Assembly (NCBI GenBank): GCA_027943885.1
Contig: AP027078.1
Span: 310,001-374,000 of the forward strand
Direction: 5' to 3'
Origin: Candidatus Tyloplasma litorale
GTDB taxonomy: Bacteria > Bacillota_I > Bacilli_A > Mycoplasmatales > Hepatoplasmataceae
DNA: 64,000 nt
Shown here: piece by piece, positions 1 to 10,213 of the stretch
Layout: each line of letters opens with the position of its first letter
Numbering within the stretch: the first letter of the stretch is position 1
Notes under the pieces: generated by a model
Seen by the model: the letters and a program-made list of their open reading frames with translations, nothing else
Databases searched by the model: none
What the model was told of the DNA's origin: nothing
Position numbers and translations under genes: made by a program

Positions 1-1218
1 TTTACCTAATTTTTCTAATTGATTTGATATATTGTTTTCAAACATATCATTTATCAATTTATTTGCTTTTTTATTATCAATTTTTCCTTCTTTTCTTAAT
101 TTTATAATTTGTAAAATTTCATCATAATTAATCCTATTTTTTTTAAGCTTGGAATTATTAATTGAATTTTTAACATTATTAACAATAAAGTTAACTAATT
201 CATCAAAATTTATTTTTTTAAATAAATTTTGAAAAATATCAAAATAGATTTTTTTAGAAGTTATAATACTTAAATTAGTTTTATTAATTTTATCTTTTCA
301 AGTATTTCTAAATTCAAAAATAGAAATATCTTTTTCAGAATTTTTATCAAATTCTTCTTTTAAATTTGTAGTTAATATTATTGGATTAATATTTCCTTCA
401 GGAATAAAATTATAATCATATTGATTATCTTTTTCTCTCATTGGAATCGTCATATTTTTATCTTCATCAAATTTTACTGTTGTTGATTTTACTATATTTC
501 CTAAACTATATTCTTTTATATGTCTATTTATTTCTAAATATAATGCTCTTTCAATATTTTTAAAGGAGTTTAAATTTTTTATTTCTGTTCTAATTCCATA
601 ATCCATTTTTTCAGAATCTCTTATAGAAACATTAACATCAACTCTAAATGAACCATTTTCCATTTTTCCATCATTTATTCCTAATATGATCAATTGCTCT
701 CTTATTTGCTTTACATATTCAATAACTTCTTCAATAGAAGATAATTCTTTATGATCAGAAACAATTTCAATAAGCGGAATTCCTGCTCTATTAAAATCAA
801 ATAAAGTACCTTCATCTGTTTTAATTTGTTTTGCAGTATCTTCTTCCATATGAATTTCTGTTATTGTTATGTCTTTAGAATAATCATTAACAAAAATTTT
901 AAACTTTCCATTTTTACCAATAGGTTTAAAATATTGAGTTATTTGAAATCCTTTTGGTAAATCTGGGTAAAAATAATTTTTTCTATCAAAAATAATTTTT
1001 TCTTCAATTTCCATTTTAAAAATTTTAGCTAATCGATATGCATACTCTATCATTTTCTTATTAACTGTTGGTTTAGCACCAGGATAACCCATATCTATAG
1101 GACTAACATTTGTATTTGGTTTAGAATCAAAATTAACTTCACTAGGTGAGAATGCTTTTGTTTTAGTTAATAATTCTGCATGTATTTCTACTCCAAAAGC
1201 TGGTATTCATTTTTTCAT
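1..1218 (-). CDS. gatB: Asp/Glu-tRNA amidotransferase subunit B (partial)
   Basis: Subunit B of GatCAB, which converts Asp-tRNA(Asn) and/or Glu-tRNA(Gln) to the amidated forms using ammonia from GatA. The start is fixed by the GatB N-terminus MKKWIPAFGVEIHAEL (the W is UGA), and the conserved stretches MGYPGAKPTVNKK, GIPLIEIVSDHKE and GSFRVDVNVSIR follow. 406 codons are present; the family runs to about 475 residues, so the last part of the tail domain lies outside the window. The ATG directly follows the gatA stop (TAAATG), so translation is probably coupled. Because asnS is also present in the window, the essential substrate here is probably Glu-tRNA(Gln); that is inference. Confidence 0.96.
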
Positions 1219-2574
1219 TTATTTTATCAACTCCTCTAATCTATTAGCTATTTTAAAAATTTTTTTATCATTAAAAGGCAATGAAGAAAAATTAATGGCA
1301 GTTGATAAATGTCCATTTTTTGTTATTGGCATTGTTAAAGATGGTGATCCATTGCTATTAAATAAAATTAAAAAACTATTTAATAAATTATTAAATTTGA
1401 TTTTATTTAAATTATTAATATTATTAGCTAAATTGGGAGTTGAAGGGATTAATAAAACATCTCCTTTAGAAAGGATTCTATTTATCTCTTCATTTACTTT
1501 CCTTCTTAATTTGACAGCTTTTAAATAATAATTTTTATCATTATATTTTGCTTCTTGAGAAAATAAAAATCTTTTTTTTACTTCATAACCAAATCCTTTT
1601 GTTCTAGCATGAATTACCTTATCTTCATAATCTCCTTCTTTTCCAAAATTTGCTCCAAAATGAAATCCAGTTAAATTAGAATTACATGAAAAGGCCTCTG
1701 TTGAAGATATAACCTTATAAATAACCAAAATAGATGATAAAAGCTTGTAGTCATCATCTAGAATTTCAATTATTTCATGTCCATCTTTTCTTAAAATTTC
1801 TATTGCCTTTTTATAATCTTGAAGTATTTCTTCATCAAGAATATCTTTTTCAAGAGAAGGGATAGTTATTATTTTATATTTTTCATTATTCATTTCAATA
1901 TTTTCGAAATAATTTTTATCTTTTGGATGCATTGAAGATTGATCTAAAGGATCAAAACCTTGTAAAATATCCAATAAAATAGCTGATTCTTTAATGTTTT
2001 TTGTAAATCATGCAACAGTATCTCAAGTTGGGGCAAAATCATATAAACCATTTCTTGAAACAAGTCCTCAAGTAGGTTTAAATCCTACTATACCTGTAAA
2101 AGAAGCAGGCTTTCTAACTGAATCACCAGTATCTGAACCAATTGAAAAAGAAACAGTTCCATCAGCTACCAAATAATTAGAACCAGATGATGAACCTCCT
2201 AATATATATTTTTTATTAAATGGATTGTAAACAGGTCCATAATTAGAAGTTAATCCTGTACCTCCCATTGCTAGTTCATCTAAATTACTCTTAAACAAAG
2301 GAACTGCACCTTCATTAATAAGTTTTAAAAAAATTGTGGAATTATAATTAGGAATAAAGTTTCTTATAATTTTTGATGCAGATGTTGTTGTTTCTTCAGC
2401 AATAGAAAAGTTGTCCTTTATAGCAAAAGGTATTTTTGATAAAATACCTTTTTTAATCAATAAATTTTCAAAGGAAATTCCTTCAATTATAGAATTATCA
2501 TTTTCTTTTTCTTTTATTTTTAGATCTCTATATTGAGATAAATTAATTTTTTGTCATTTCTCTTTATCAAACAT
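1219..2574 (-). CDS. gatA: Asp/Glu-tRNA amidotransferase subunit A
   Basis: Amidase-signature glutaminase of GatCAB, 451 residues. The catalytic triad can be placed: Lys at about 53 in IPFAIKDNF, the cis-Ser in GGSSSGS (126-132), and the nucleophile Ser at about 152 in GSDTGDSVRKPAS. The family usually has TGGS at the last site; here the second Gly is Asp, right next to the nucleophile. Internal Trp codons are UGA (for example residue 7). It lies between gatC (one base upstream) and gatB (no gap), in the order C-A-B. The neighbourhood makes the identity secure; whether the Asp affects activity cannot be told from sequence. Confidence 0.96.
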
Positions 2575-2575
2575 A

Positions 2576-2869
2576 TTATTTACTTCCCTTATATTTTTCT
2601 AAAAAAATAAATCCTTCTTTTGAAGAAGAGGCATTTTCCAAAATTTTTTTAGAATTATTTTTAATATTTTCATCTTCCCTCAAAGATGATTCTTGATTTT
2701 CAAAAGGAACTCTCAATGGTTCTATTTTTTCCAAATCAAAAGAATCAAGAAATTTTAATTCCTCTTGAAATATTTCCAAATCTTTAGAAAATTTTATTTT
2801 TTCTTCATCAGTTAAATTAAATTTTGCTTTTTTTAGTAAAAAATCTATTCAATCATTTTTGTTTTCCAT
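2576..2869 (-). CDS. gatC: Asp/Glu-tRNA amidotransferase subunit C
   Basis: Small 97-residue scaffold that wraps around GatA and GatB. The start is MENKNDWIDFLL with UGA for Trp; the LTDEEKIKFSKDLEIFQEELKFLDSFD segment matches the helical GatC N-terminus, and the conserved EPLRVPFE-like region (usually PxxHP..NVLRED) is followed by LREDE. It is the first gene of the gatCAB operon, with a clear -10 box (TATAAT) 10-15 bases upstream. Only the family pattern and position identify it, as GatC is poorly conserved, but the fit is good. Confidence 0.9.
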
Positions 2870-2878
2870 AATATGTAA

Positions 2879-2884
2879 ATTATA
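2879..2884 (-). promoter_or_regulatory. -10 box of gatCAB promoter
   Basis: On the minus strand this reads TATAAT in the context AAGGTATAATTTAC, 9 bases before the gatC ATG and just downstream of the terminator of the preceding gene. No good -35 box is seen. The same AAGGTATAATTTAC context recurs in front of the PTS gene at about 59.83 kb. Confidence 0.6.
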
Positions 2885-2902
2885 CCTTATCTAATTTATT
2901 AA

Positions 2903-2932
2903 AAACACTATCCTAAACTTAGGATAGTGTTT
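2903..2932 (-). terminator. Rho-independent terminator after HAD gene
   Basis: Perfect 14-base inverted repeat (arms AAACACTATCCTAA) with a 2-base centre, followed on the minus strand by a T run. It lies 8 bases beyond the stop of the Cof-type hydrolase and separates it from gatCAB. Confidence 0.85.
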
Positions 2933-2939
2933 AATTCTG

Positions 2940-3827
2940 CTATTTTTTTATATTAAAAAACTCTTCTAAATATCTTCCAACGCCAGCTTCATTATTTGTA
3001 TAATCAGTTGTGTCTTTAGCATATGTCTTAATAGTTCCTTTGGAATTTTTCATAGCAACTCCCACAGAGGCCTTTAAAAGCATTTCTCTATCATTCATTC
3101 CATCACCAAAAGCAATGGTTCTATTTAATGGAATATTATAATATGATGCAATATATTCTAGTGCAGTTCCTTTGTTTGAAGCTTTTTGATTAATTTCTAG
3201 AATAACTCATGGATTTTCTTCATTATTTCTTCCATCTCAAAGCCTAAAAAACATTGAATTTCCATATTTTCTATTTAATGTTTGAAGAATTTCATAAGGA
3301 TGAATTCCAACATCTAATTTAATTCCAATTAAAGTATTTTGAGGATCAACAGGAACCTTTTGACCTAATTTTCATTTTTCATAATTATATATTGTACCAA
3401 CACCCATTATTTTTTTAGCAAGATGAGCACCTTCTTCTTGTGTAAATGTTCTATTAATAGTTTCAATAATTACACCATTAAATGCTTTTTTAATTATTTC
3501 TTCATTAAAGATTTTTTCCAATATATTTTTATTCATTGAGTAAACAACTGGTATAAAAGCTTTATCATCAGGTATATGTATATGTGCACCATTATAATTA
3601 GCAACAATTGTTCGAAATTTTAATTTATCATATATAATTTTTGTTTGATCCCAAGGCCTACCAGTTATTATTGCAACCTTATGACCCATATCTATTACTT
3701 TTTTTATGATTTTTATATTTTCTTTTGATAAATTGTAATTTCTTTGACCTTGAATTCCATCTTTTAAAAAAGTTCCATCTAAATCAATTCCTATTAATCA
3801 TTTATTTTCTTTATTTGAATTAATCAT
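2940..3827 (-). CDS. Cof-type HAD-IIB family phosphatase
   Basis: Cytosolic HAD-superfamily phosphatase, 295 residues, usual for the Cof/YidA group. Motif I is GIDLDGTFLKDG with Asp15/Asp17; motif II is the VAIITGR stretch; motif IV is FGDGMND at about 240-246. A large cap domain lies between them, as in type IIB. Members dephosphorylate sugar phosphates, FMN or PLP; nothing here fixes the substrate. Mollicutes usually carry several paralogues. It ends one base before trpS begins (stop-to-start spacing places it as the last gene of the rnjA-trpS-HAD run) and is followed by a strong terminator. Trp is coded by both UGA and UGG (RPWDQ). Confidence 0.9.
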
Positions 3828-3828
3828 T

Positions 3829-4818
3829 TTACCTCATTCCAAATCCCTTCATTACCTTTTCAAGATTTAATGAAGCTTCTTGTTGAATTTTGTTTCTATT
3901 TTTATCTAATGCATTTTGAATGTCTTCATCAGTTAAAGAATAATATTTCTTTTGAATTGTTTCTAATAATTCAGCAACTGCTTCAGCAACACTCTTTTTA
4001 AATTCTTTATAATTAGAATTTTTAAATTCATTTACACACTCTTCAATTGTTATTCCTTTTATAACAGATAAAATAGTTAATAAATTAGAAATTCCTGGTT
4101 TTTTATCTTTATCATAATAAACCTTATTTTCTGAATCAGTTAATGAAGTCATTATTTTTTCTTTGGCAACTTTTGGATCATCAAGCAAAAATATTGTTTC
4201 ATTTAAATCACTATCTGATTTAGACATTTTTTTTGTAGGTGTTTTAAGTGCCATTATTTTAGAACCAAAAGAAGATATTATAGGTTCTGGTATTTTAAAA
4301 TTTAAATTATATTTAGAATTTAATTTAATAGCTAAATCTCTTGTAAGTTCTAAATGTTGTTTTTGATCAAGGCCAACAATAACACCTTCAGCATTATATA
4401 ATAATATATCCCCAGCCATTAAAATTGGATACACCAATAATCCTAATGGTATTTGTTCTGTTTTATTATTATTTTTAATTAATTTATCTTTAAATTGAGT
4501 CATTCTTTTTAATTGACCTTCATTAGAAATTGTTGTTAAATAATAAAACATTTCTGTATGACCTTGAATATCTGATTGTTTAAATAATTTTGTTTTATTA
4601 ACATCAATTCCACAAGCAATAAATGTAGCTAATTGTTTTCTAACATTTTCTCTTAATTCATTAGGATCAATTGGCAAAGTTATACCATGTAAATCAGCAA
4701 CAAACATAAATATGTCATATTCATTTTGTTTTATTACAAGATTTTTTATTGAACCAATGTAATTACCTAATGTTAGATTACCTGTTGCAGTTATTCCTGA
4801 AACAATTCTTTTTTTCAT
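3829..4818 (-). CDS. trpS: Tryptophanyl-tRNA synthetase
   Basis: Charges tRNA(Trp); 329 residues, full length for bacterial TrpS. The HIGH-like motif is GNLTLGNYIG (13-22), the Trp-pocket region includes LMAGDILLYNAE and VGLDQKQHLELTRD, and KMSKS is at 197-201. The protein contains no Trp codon at all, so it is one of the few long genes in the region without UGA. That is notable because this enzyme supplies the Trp-tRNA that reads UGA. It sits in a tight run after rnjA, whose stop is one base away from its start codon. Confidence 0.97.
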   Translation of the reverse strand: MKKRIVSGITATGNLTLGNYIGSIKNLVIKQNEYDIFMFVADLHGITLPIDPNELRENVRKQLATFIACGIDVNKTKLFKQSDIQGHTEMFYYLTTISNEGQLKRMTQFKDKLIKNNNKTEQIPLGLLVYPILMAGDILLYNAEGVIVGLDQKQHLELTRDLAIKLNSKYNLNFKIPEPIISSFGSKIMALKTPTKKMSKSDSDLNETIFLLDDPKVAKEKIMTSLTDSENKVYYDKDKKPGISNLLTILSVIKGITIEECVNEFKNSNYKEFKKSVAEAVAELLETIQKKYYSLTDEDIQNALDKNRNKIQQEASLNLEKVMKGFGMR

Positions 4819-4819
4819 A

Positions 4820-6580
4820 TTATTCTTCCTTATTTTTTTCCTTATTTCTTTCTTTAATAAAATTATTCATTATTTCTTGTGAATAATTTAAAACTATAGA
4901 AACAATTATAGGAGAAAGCTTTCTTGTGTCAAAAATAACTCTCTCCCCAGTTGTTCTTATAACTTCTTTAAGTCCTTTAAAAGTTATTTTATCATCTGAA
5001 GATCAATAATTTTGTAAGTCCTTTTTAACTTCTTGTTTAATTTTTTCTAAAACATCCTTATTAGAAGATTTATGGAAAACACCAATTATTTCTATTTTTG
5101 GTTCTAGAATAATCTCATTTTTTTGTGAATCAATAGCTACAGTTATAGTAACAATTCCATTTTGAGACATTTTGTCTCTATTAGCAATAATTTTATTTGA
5201 TTGACCTTTTAAATTAGTATCATCAACATAAATATCCTCTGCCGGAACAGAATCTCATTTTCTAACTTCTCCATTTTCCATTTTTAATCTTTGTCCATTG
5301 GAAAGAATAAAAACATTTTTTTGATTAACTCCTGTTTTTATAGCAGTTTGTCCATGTCTAACTTGCATAGCTGTTTCTCCATGAACAGGAAAAAAATATC
5401 TTGGTCTAATTAAATTAAACATTAATAATTGTTCTTGTTTTCCACCATGTCCTGATGCATGTATTTTAGGAACTTTTTTATTATCAATAACATTAACTCC
5501 AATTTTAACTAATTTATTAGATATTTTTTCAACAGCTTCATAATTACCAGGAATAGCGGAAGAGGCAAAAATAACAGTGTCATTATGTTTTAATTTTATT
5601 TCTTTATGTTTTCCATTAGCCATTTTAGAAATGCCAGCATTTAGTTCACCTTGAGTACCTGTTGAAATAATCACAACATCATCTCCGCTATATTTTTTAA
5701 ATTCTTTCAAATCCATAAAAATATCATCAGGGGCATTAATGTATTTAATTCTTCTAGCAATATCAACAACTTTATCCATTGAATAACCATTAATAACTAC
5801 CTTTTTTTTGTTTTTAACAGCACTTGATACTATTTCTCTAACACGATAAACATTAGAAGCAAAAGTTGCCACAACTATTCTCCCAGTTGAAGTTGAAAAT
5901 AAATCATCTAAAGCCTCTCTAACATCCATTTCTGAATTAGAAAATTTTTCAACACCAGCATTAGTAGAATCAGATAACATTAAATCAACACCCTTTTGTC
6001 CTAAAGCTGCCATTTTATTAAGATCTGCTCTTGCTCCTACTGGAGTAAAATCAAATTTAAAATCACCAGTTGTAACAACAACACCATGTTTTGATTTGAA
6101 AACAACACCATAACAATCTGGTATTGAATGATTAACATTAAAAAATTCTATTTCAAAATTTAATGTTTTAATACTATATTTATTATTAATAATATTTATT
6201 TTTGGTCTTTTAATTCCTCTTTCCCGAACTTTATTTCAAATTAATCCAGCTGCAATTTTTCCTGCATATATATTTGGTATATCTACTGAATTTAATAAAT
6301 GAGGAACAGAACCAATATGATCTTCATGACCATGAGTTATTATTAGACCTTTTATACGTTTTTTATTTTTTTCCAAATATTCAAATGAAGGAATTATACC
6401 TTCAACAGAAATTGTTTCAGAAGCAAATTTTATACCTGAATCTACAATTCAAATTTCGGTTCCTTGTTCAAAAACATACATGTTTTTACCAACTTCACCT
6501 AATCCTCCAAGTGCATAAACAAAAAGAGGAGGTATTTTATTTTTTTCCTCTATTTGAATTATATTTTTATCTTTTTTCAT
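4820..6580 (-). CDS. rnjA: Ribonuclease J
   Basis: Metallo-beta-lactamase/beta-CASP ribonuclease for mRNA decay and rRNA 5' maturation, 586 residues, typical for RNase J. The zinc motif HGHEDHIG is at 83-90, followed by NHSIPDCYG and the GDFKFDFTP Asp. The beta-CASP part includes STGTQGELNAG and the HASGHGG motif, and a PVHGETAMQ motif closes the active site. A C-terminal domain of about 130 residues follows. A ribosome site AAAAGGAAAT precedes the ATG. Which of J1 or J2 it corresponds to cannot be decided; with one copy seen it is simply called RNase J. Confidence 0.95.
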
Positions 6581-6613
6581 ATTAATTTCCTTTTTTCTAA
6601 GAAAATATATTAA

Positions 6614-7204
6614 TTAAACTAACTTAACTGATGGATCTATTTTTTTAGGATTTAATTTATTTATTCTATCATAAAATAAAATCCCAGATAAATGATCCAT
6701 TTCATGTTGTAAAACTATTGAAGTTAATCCATGAGCTTCTATTTCTACTTCTCTATCAGTAAAATGATCTATTGCAATCATTTTAATTGAATGAGATCTC
6801 AAAACATATCCAGGTATTTCTTCTTCAATAGATAAACAACCTTCACCAAATGAAAGAGCAACTTGTTTTTTCGACTGTTCTATTATTCTTGGATTAATTA
6901 AAGCAAATTCCTCTGGTTCAAATCCTTGATTATTTTCAATTCTAATATACATCATTTTTTTCAAATGACCAAGTTGAACAGCAGAAATCCCATAAGCAGG
7001 TCTTAAATTTCTCTTATCTGATTCAAGATTATTTTGTGAAGATCTAACATAATCAATCATTTGATTCATAATCATAAGATCTTCTTTATTTAAAGGCCAA
7101 GTAACTTCTTGTGAAACCTCTCTAAGAATTGGATTTCCATCTTTTATAATATCTTCATAAGAAATTCTAGGTAATTTATTTATATTAATATCTTTCTTTC
7201 CCAT
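6614..7204 (-). CDS. def: Peptide deformylase
   Basis: Removes the formyl group from nascent protein N-termini; 196 residues. Motif 1 GISAVQLG (72-79, usually GxGLAAxQ/GISAxQ), motif 2 EGCLS (121-125, with the metal-binding Cys) and motif 3 QHEMDH (166-171, HExxH) are all present. The insertions and length match the type 2 deformylases of Firmicutes. A TATAAT box lies 9 bases before the ATG and no purine-rich ribosome site is seen, so it may be transcribed with a very short leader. Confidence 0.96.
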   Translation of the reverse strand: MGKKDININKLPRISYEDIIKDGNPILREVSQEVTWPLNKEDLMIMNQMIDYVRSSQNNLESDKRNLRPAYGISAVQLGHLKKMMYIRIENNQGFEPEEFALINPRIIEQSKKQVALSFGEGCLSIEEEIPGYVLRSHSIKMIAIDHFTDREVEIEAHGLTSIVLQHEMDHLSGILFYDRINKLNPKKIDPSVKLV

Positions 7205-7264
7205 ATTATCATAATTATAACAATTAAAAATTAAAAATAAATTAAATGGTTATATTATTTTGAA

Positions 7265-8065
7265 TTAGCCTTGAAACTCACCTTCATTTACATTATCTAA
7301 AATATGAGTAGATCAAGCAAAGAAACCTGTGACATCCATTATTACAAACATTAACATTTGAATAATAGGAACATACATGTTAGCATAAGCATAATTTGAA
7401 ATTATAAATATTTTAGTTATGAAGAATAAAACAAAACATCATCTTCATTTAAAAAACATCATTGTTGTTGCTGTGATACTTAATGAAGCATTAAATGCAT
7501 CAAAATATCATGTTCATTTAGGTTTTGGTTCATTTATTCCAGGAATATAGTGTAATTCTTCAAAATAATTTTCTATAAGAATAAAGAATGTTAAAGTAGA
7601 AATAAGAACAATTGTTAAAATTAAAAAAAGTTTTTCTTTGGATAAATTTCATTTTTCAATGATTCCTGCTTTTCAAGAAAAATGTCTTATAAAAACAAAC
7701 ATCAATGAATATGCCAATGCAAATGAACCTAATCACATACCTGAAAGTGCTGCAATTATTAAAGAAGTTATCATTTGAGCTGACTGTCAATAAATAAAAG
7801 TAAATGAACCTCTAAAAACCATTATGCCACCTATAAATCCAAAATAACAACTAGCAATTGAAATTGCAATTGCTATTCAAGCTAAATATGAATTTTCCTC
7901 ACCAAATGTATGATCATTTACTGTTATAGTACCAGTAACAAATAAAATTAATTGAAATAATCCAAATATAGTTGTTATACAAATAAAAAATATTAATGAT
8001 GATTTCGATGCATATCATTCATTAACTTTTTTTACTGTTGATTGTATTTTAGTTTGATTTTTCAT
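7265..8065 (-). CDS. PnuC-like nicotinamide nucleoside/NMN transporter
   Basis: Integral membrane protein of 266 residues with about seven hydrophobic segments, read only under code 4 (about a dozen Trp codons, nearly all UGA). The late segment WTWYFDAFNASLSITATTMM followed by KWRWCFVLFFITKIFIISNYAYANMYVPIIQMLMFVIMD resembles the PnuC core, where a W-x-D...S-L...W pattern lines the channel. PnuC proteins take up nicotinamide riboside by facilitated diffusion for NAD synthesis, which Mollicutes cannot make de novo. A ribosome site (AGGGGATT) precedes the ATG. Identification is by remembered pattern only, so it could be another small transporter. Confidence 0.55.
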
Positions 8066-8089
8066 TTATTTTAATCCCCTAAATTTTAA

Positions 8090-8117
8090 AATGAAGAGAC
8101 ATTATAGTCTCTTCATT
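8090..8117 (-). terminator. Terminator after tyrS
   Basis: Inverted repeat with 11-base arms (AATGAAGAGAC) and a 6-base loop, followed on the minus strand by TTTT. It lies 15 bases after the tyrS stop and before the PnuC-like gene. Confidence 0.75.
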
Positions 8118-8131
8118 AATTATTTTATTAA

Positions 8132-9391
8132 TTATATATTATTATTTCAAATTAAAACTCTTTTTTTCTTTCCAATATTTATAAAACAAACTTGCTCCAA
8201 ATAAAATTCATTTTTTAAAATGATTTTTTCATCTTGAATAGTTTTACCATTCAATTTTATTGATCCATTATTTAAAAATTCACGATATTGTCTTCTAGAA
8301 GAAATATATTCTTTTTCAATTAATAAATCCATTAATGATTTATTTTCATTTTGAATAGAAGGAAGATTTTTTAAATCATACAAATCATTTTTTGAAATTT
8401 TTTCATAATCTTCATTAAATAAAATTTTAGAAAGATTGAAAGATTTTTCATAATTTTCTAATGAATGAACAATAGATATAAACCTTTTAGCTAAGTCATT
8501 TTGCAATAATTTTTTCTTTGGATTATTTTGATGTTCATTTTTAATTTCATTAAATTCTTTTTCAGTAATACTTGTTGCTTGCAATAATAATTTTTGAGCC
8601 ATATCATCTGTTTGATTAATTAGAAATTGAAATAATTCATAACTAGAAGTTTTTTTAATATCTAATCAAATTGGTTTTCCACTTGTCTTACCAATTTTAT
8701 TTCCATTTTCATCAGTTAATAAATTTATTGTTATTCCTGATATATCAACTTCTTTTCCATGAAATTTTCTAATTAAATCAATACCAGCAGTTATATTGCC
8801 TCATTGATCAGAACCTCCAAGTTGAAGTTTTACATTTTTATTTTCAAATAAATATAAAAAATCAATAGCTTGAAATAATTGATATGAAAATTCGGTGTAA
8901 GAAATTCCTTGATTTATTCTATTCTTAACTGATTCCTTTGCAAGCATTGTGTTAATATTAAATAGTTTTCCATACTTTTGATATAAACTTATTATTGATA
9001 AATTTTCATAAACTTCATTATTATCAAAAATTTCAAAATTTTTGATATCCATTTTTTCACAAAGTTCTTTAATTAATTCACCTATTTTTCAAACATTATT
9101 TTTTACAACAGAATGATCAATAATCTCTCTTTCAGAATTTTTACCTGAGGGATCACCAATCATACCTGTGAAACCACCTAATACAATTATTGGTTTTAAT
9201 CCATAATTTGATAATATTTTAACTAAAGATAATGATAAAAAATGACCAATATGGATGGAGTCTGAAGTAGGATCAATACCAATATAAAAAGCATCACCAT
9301 TATTAATAAGTTTTTTTAAACTATCCTCATTAGCTATATCTTTTAATAAACCTCTTCAAGATAAATTTGATTTCAAATCTTTTCATTTCAT
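8132..9391 (-). CDS. tyrS: Tyrosyl-tRNA synthetase
   Basis: Charges tRNA(Tyr); 419 residues, as expected for bacterial TyrS. Near the start are FYIGIDPTSDSIHIGHFLSL (HIGH motif) and GGFTGMIGDPSGK. QLGGSDQWGN binds tyrosine/ATP, GKTSGKPIWLD is the KMSKS-loop equivalent, and an S4-like RNA-binding domain ends the protein (SRRQYREFLNNGSIKLNGK). UGA-coded Trp in SDQWGN and near the C-terminus moves the true stop to TAA at 8132. The start is the second of two nearby in-frame options; MKWKDLKSNLSWRG fits the family. Confidence 0.96.
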
Positions 9392-9393
9392 AA

Positions 9394-9747
9394 TTATTTT
9401 GCTTTTAATCCTTCTAATTTTTCAATTTTTTTAACTAATGAAGAAGAAATTTCTGTTAATTTTAATTCTAAATATTTAATTTTCTCATCAAAATCTTCTA
9501 TTCTTAATAATTCTTCTATTGATTCTGTAATTTTCTCTATAAAAATTTCTAAATTTATTTTTATTGTTTCTGAATCAAAACCCTCTATTTCACTTAAAGT
9601 TTTTCCAAAGAATTCTTGAATAGCTTCATTTCAATAATCAGCTTTTTTAATTAAATCTTCAAATATTTCTTCAATTTCCTTCTCTTTAATGTTGTTCATT
9701 ATATATCCTGAAAAAAGTCCAAACAAAACAATTAAAACAAATTTCAT
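9394..9747 (-). CDS. Small YtxH-like membrane-anchored protein
   Basis: 117 residues: one N-terminal hydrophobic segment (about 2-17) followed by a highly charged helical tail with repeated acidic and lysine residues, predicted coiled coil. Its start codon overlaps the stop of the upstream gene (TAATG), so the two are translationally coupled. The upstream protein looks DUF948/YtxG-like, and YtxG and YtxH are neighbours in Bacillus; the YtxH label rests on this pairing and the topology, not on a clear motif. Function unknown; an envelope or stress role is only a guess. Confidence 0.5.
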
Positions 9748-10205
9748 TATTTATCTTCTTTTTTATTTCTAGCTTTAGATGTTTTTGTTGTTTTTGTTGA
9801 TTCTTTTTTAGTTTTTGTTTTTTCAGATTCTTTTGCTTCAACATCAGATTTAATTTTTTCTAATATTGAATAAAGATAATTTCTATTTTCAGAAATTAAT
9901 TTAAGTAATGATTTAAAACTATTTTTAGAAACTGAGTCCAAAGATAAAGCATAATTAGATATTTTATTAAGTGTTTCAACAGTTACATTTAATGATTCTG
10001 ATTTATAAGTCATATCCTCTATTAAATAATCTGTTTTTTTTAATACTATTGTTCTTCTTCTTAAAGAGAATATTAAATATATAACTGCTATGCATAATAA
10101 AAGAACAGCTATTATAGCTACAATTATTAATATTAATAATGCTTCATTTACTGAGTCAGTTGTTTCTTCTAAATAAGTAGTTGCTCTATTTAAATTTAAA
10201 TTCAT
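9747..10205 (-). CDS. DUF948/YtxG-like membrane protein
   Basis: 152 residues with one long hydrophobic segment (about 21-46), preceded by a short Asn/Thr-rich outer part and followed by a helical stretch and a tail rich in Lys, Thr and Glu (TKTKKESTKTTKTSKARNKK). The layout (one N-terminal helix, then a coil with regularly spaced hydrophobics, then a basic disordered tail) resembles the DUF948 family. Ribosome site AGGAG precedes the ATG. It forms a coupled pair with the next gene. No catalytic motif is seen; identity is tentative. Confidence 0.55.
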   Translation of the reverse strand: MNLNLNRATTYLEETTDSVNEALLILIIVAIIAVLLLCIAVIYLIFSLRRRTIVLKKTDYLIEDMTYKSESLNVTVETLNKISNYALSLDSVSKNSFKSLLKLISENRNYLYSILEKIKSDVEAKESEKTKTKKESTKTTKTSKARNKKEDK

Positions 10206-10213
10206 TTTTTCTC

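Noticed and set aside
1295-1528. Plus-strand ORF inside gatA, and similar plus-strand ORFs in uvrA, rsmE, trmB, truB, infB and the PTS gene
   Set aside because: They lie opposite conserved genes, have no promoter or ribosome site, and show low-complexity Leu/Ile/Phe translations, typical antisense shadows in AT-rich coding DNA.
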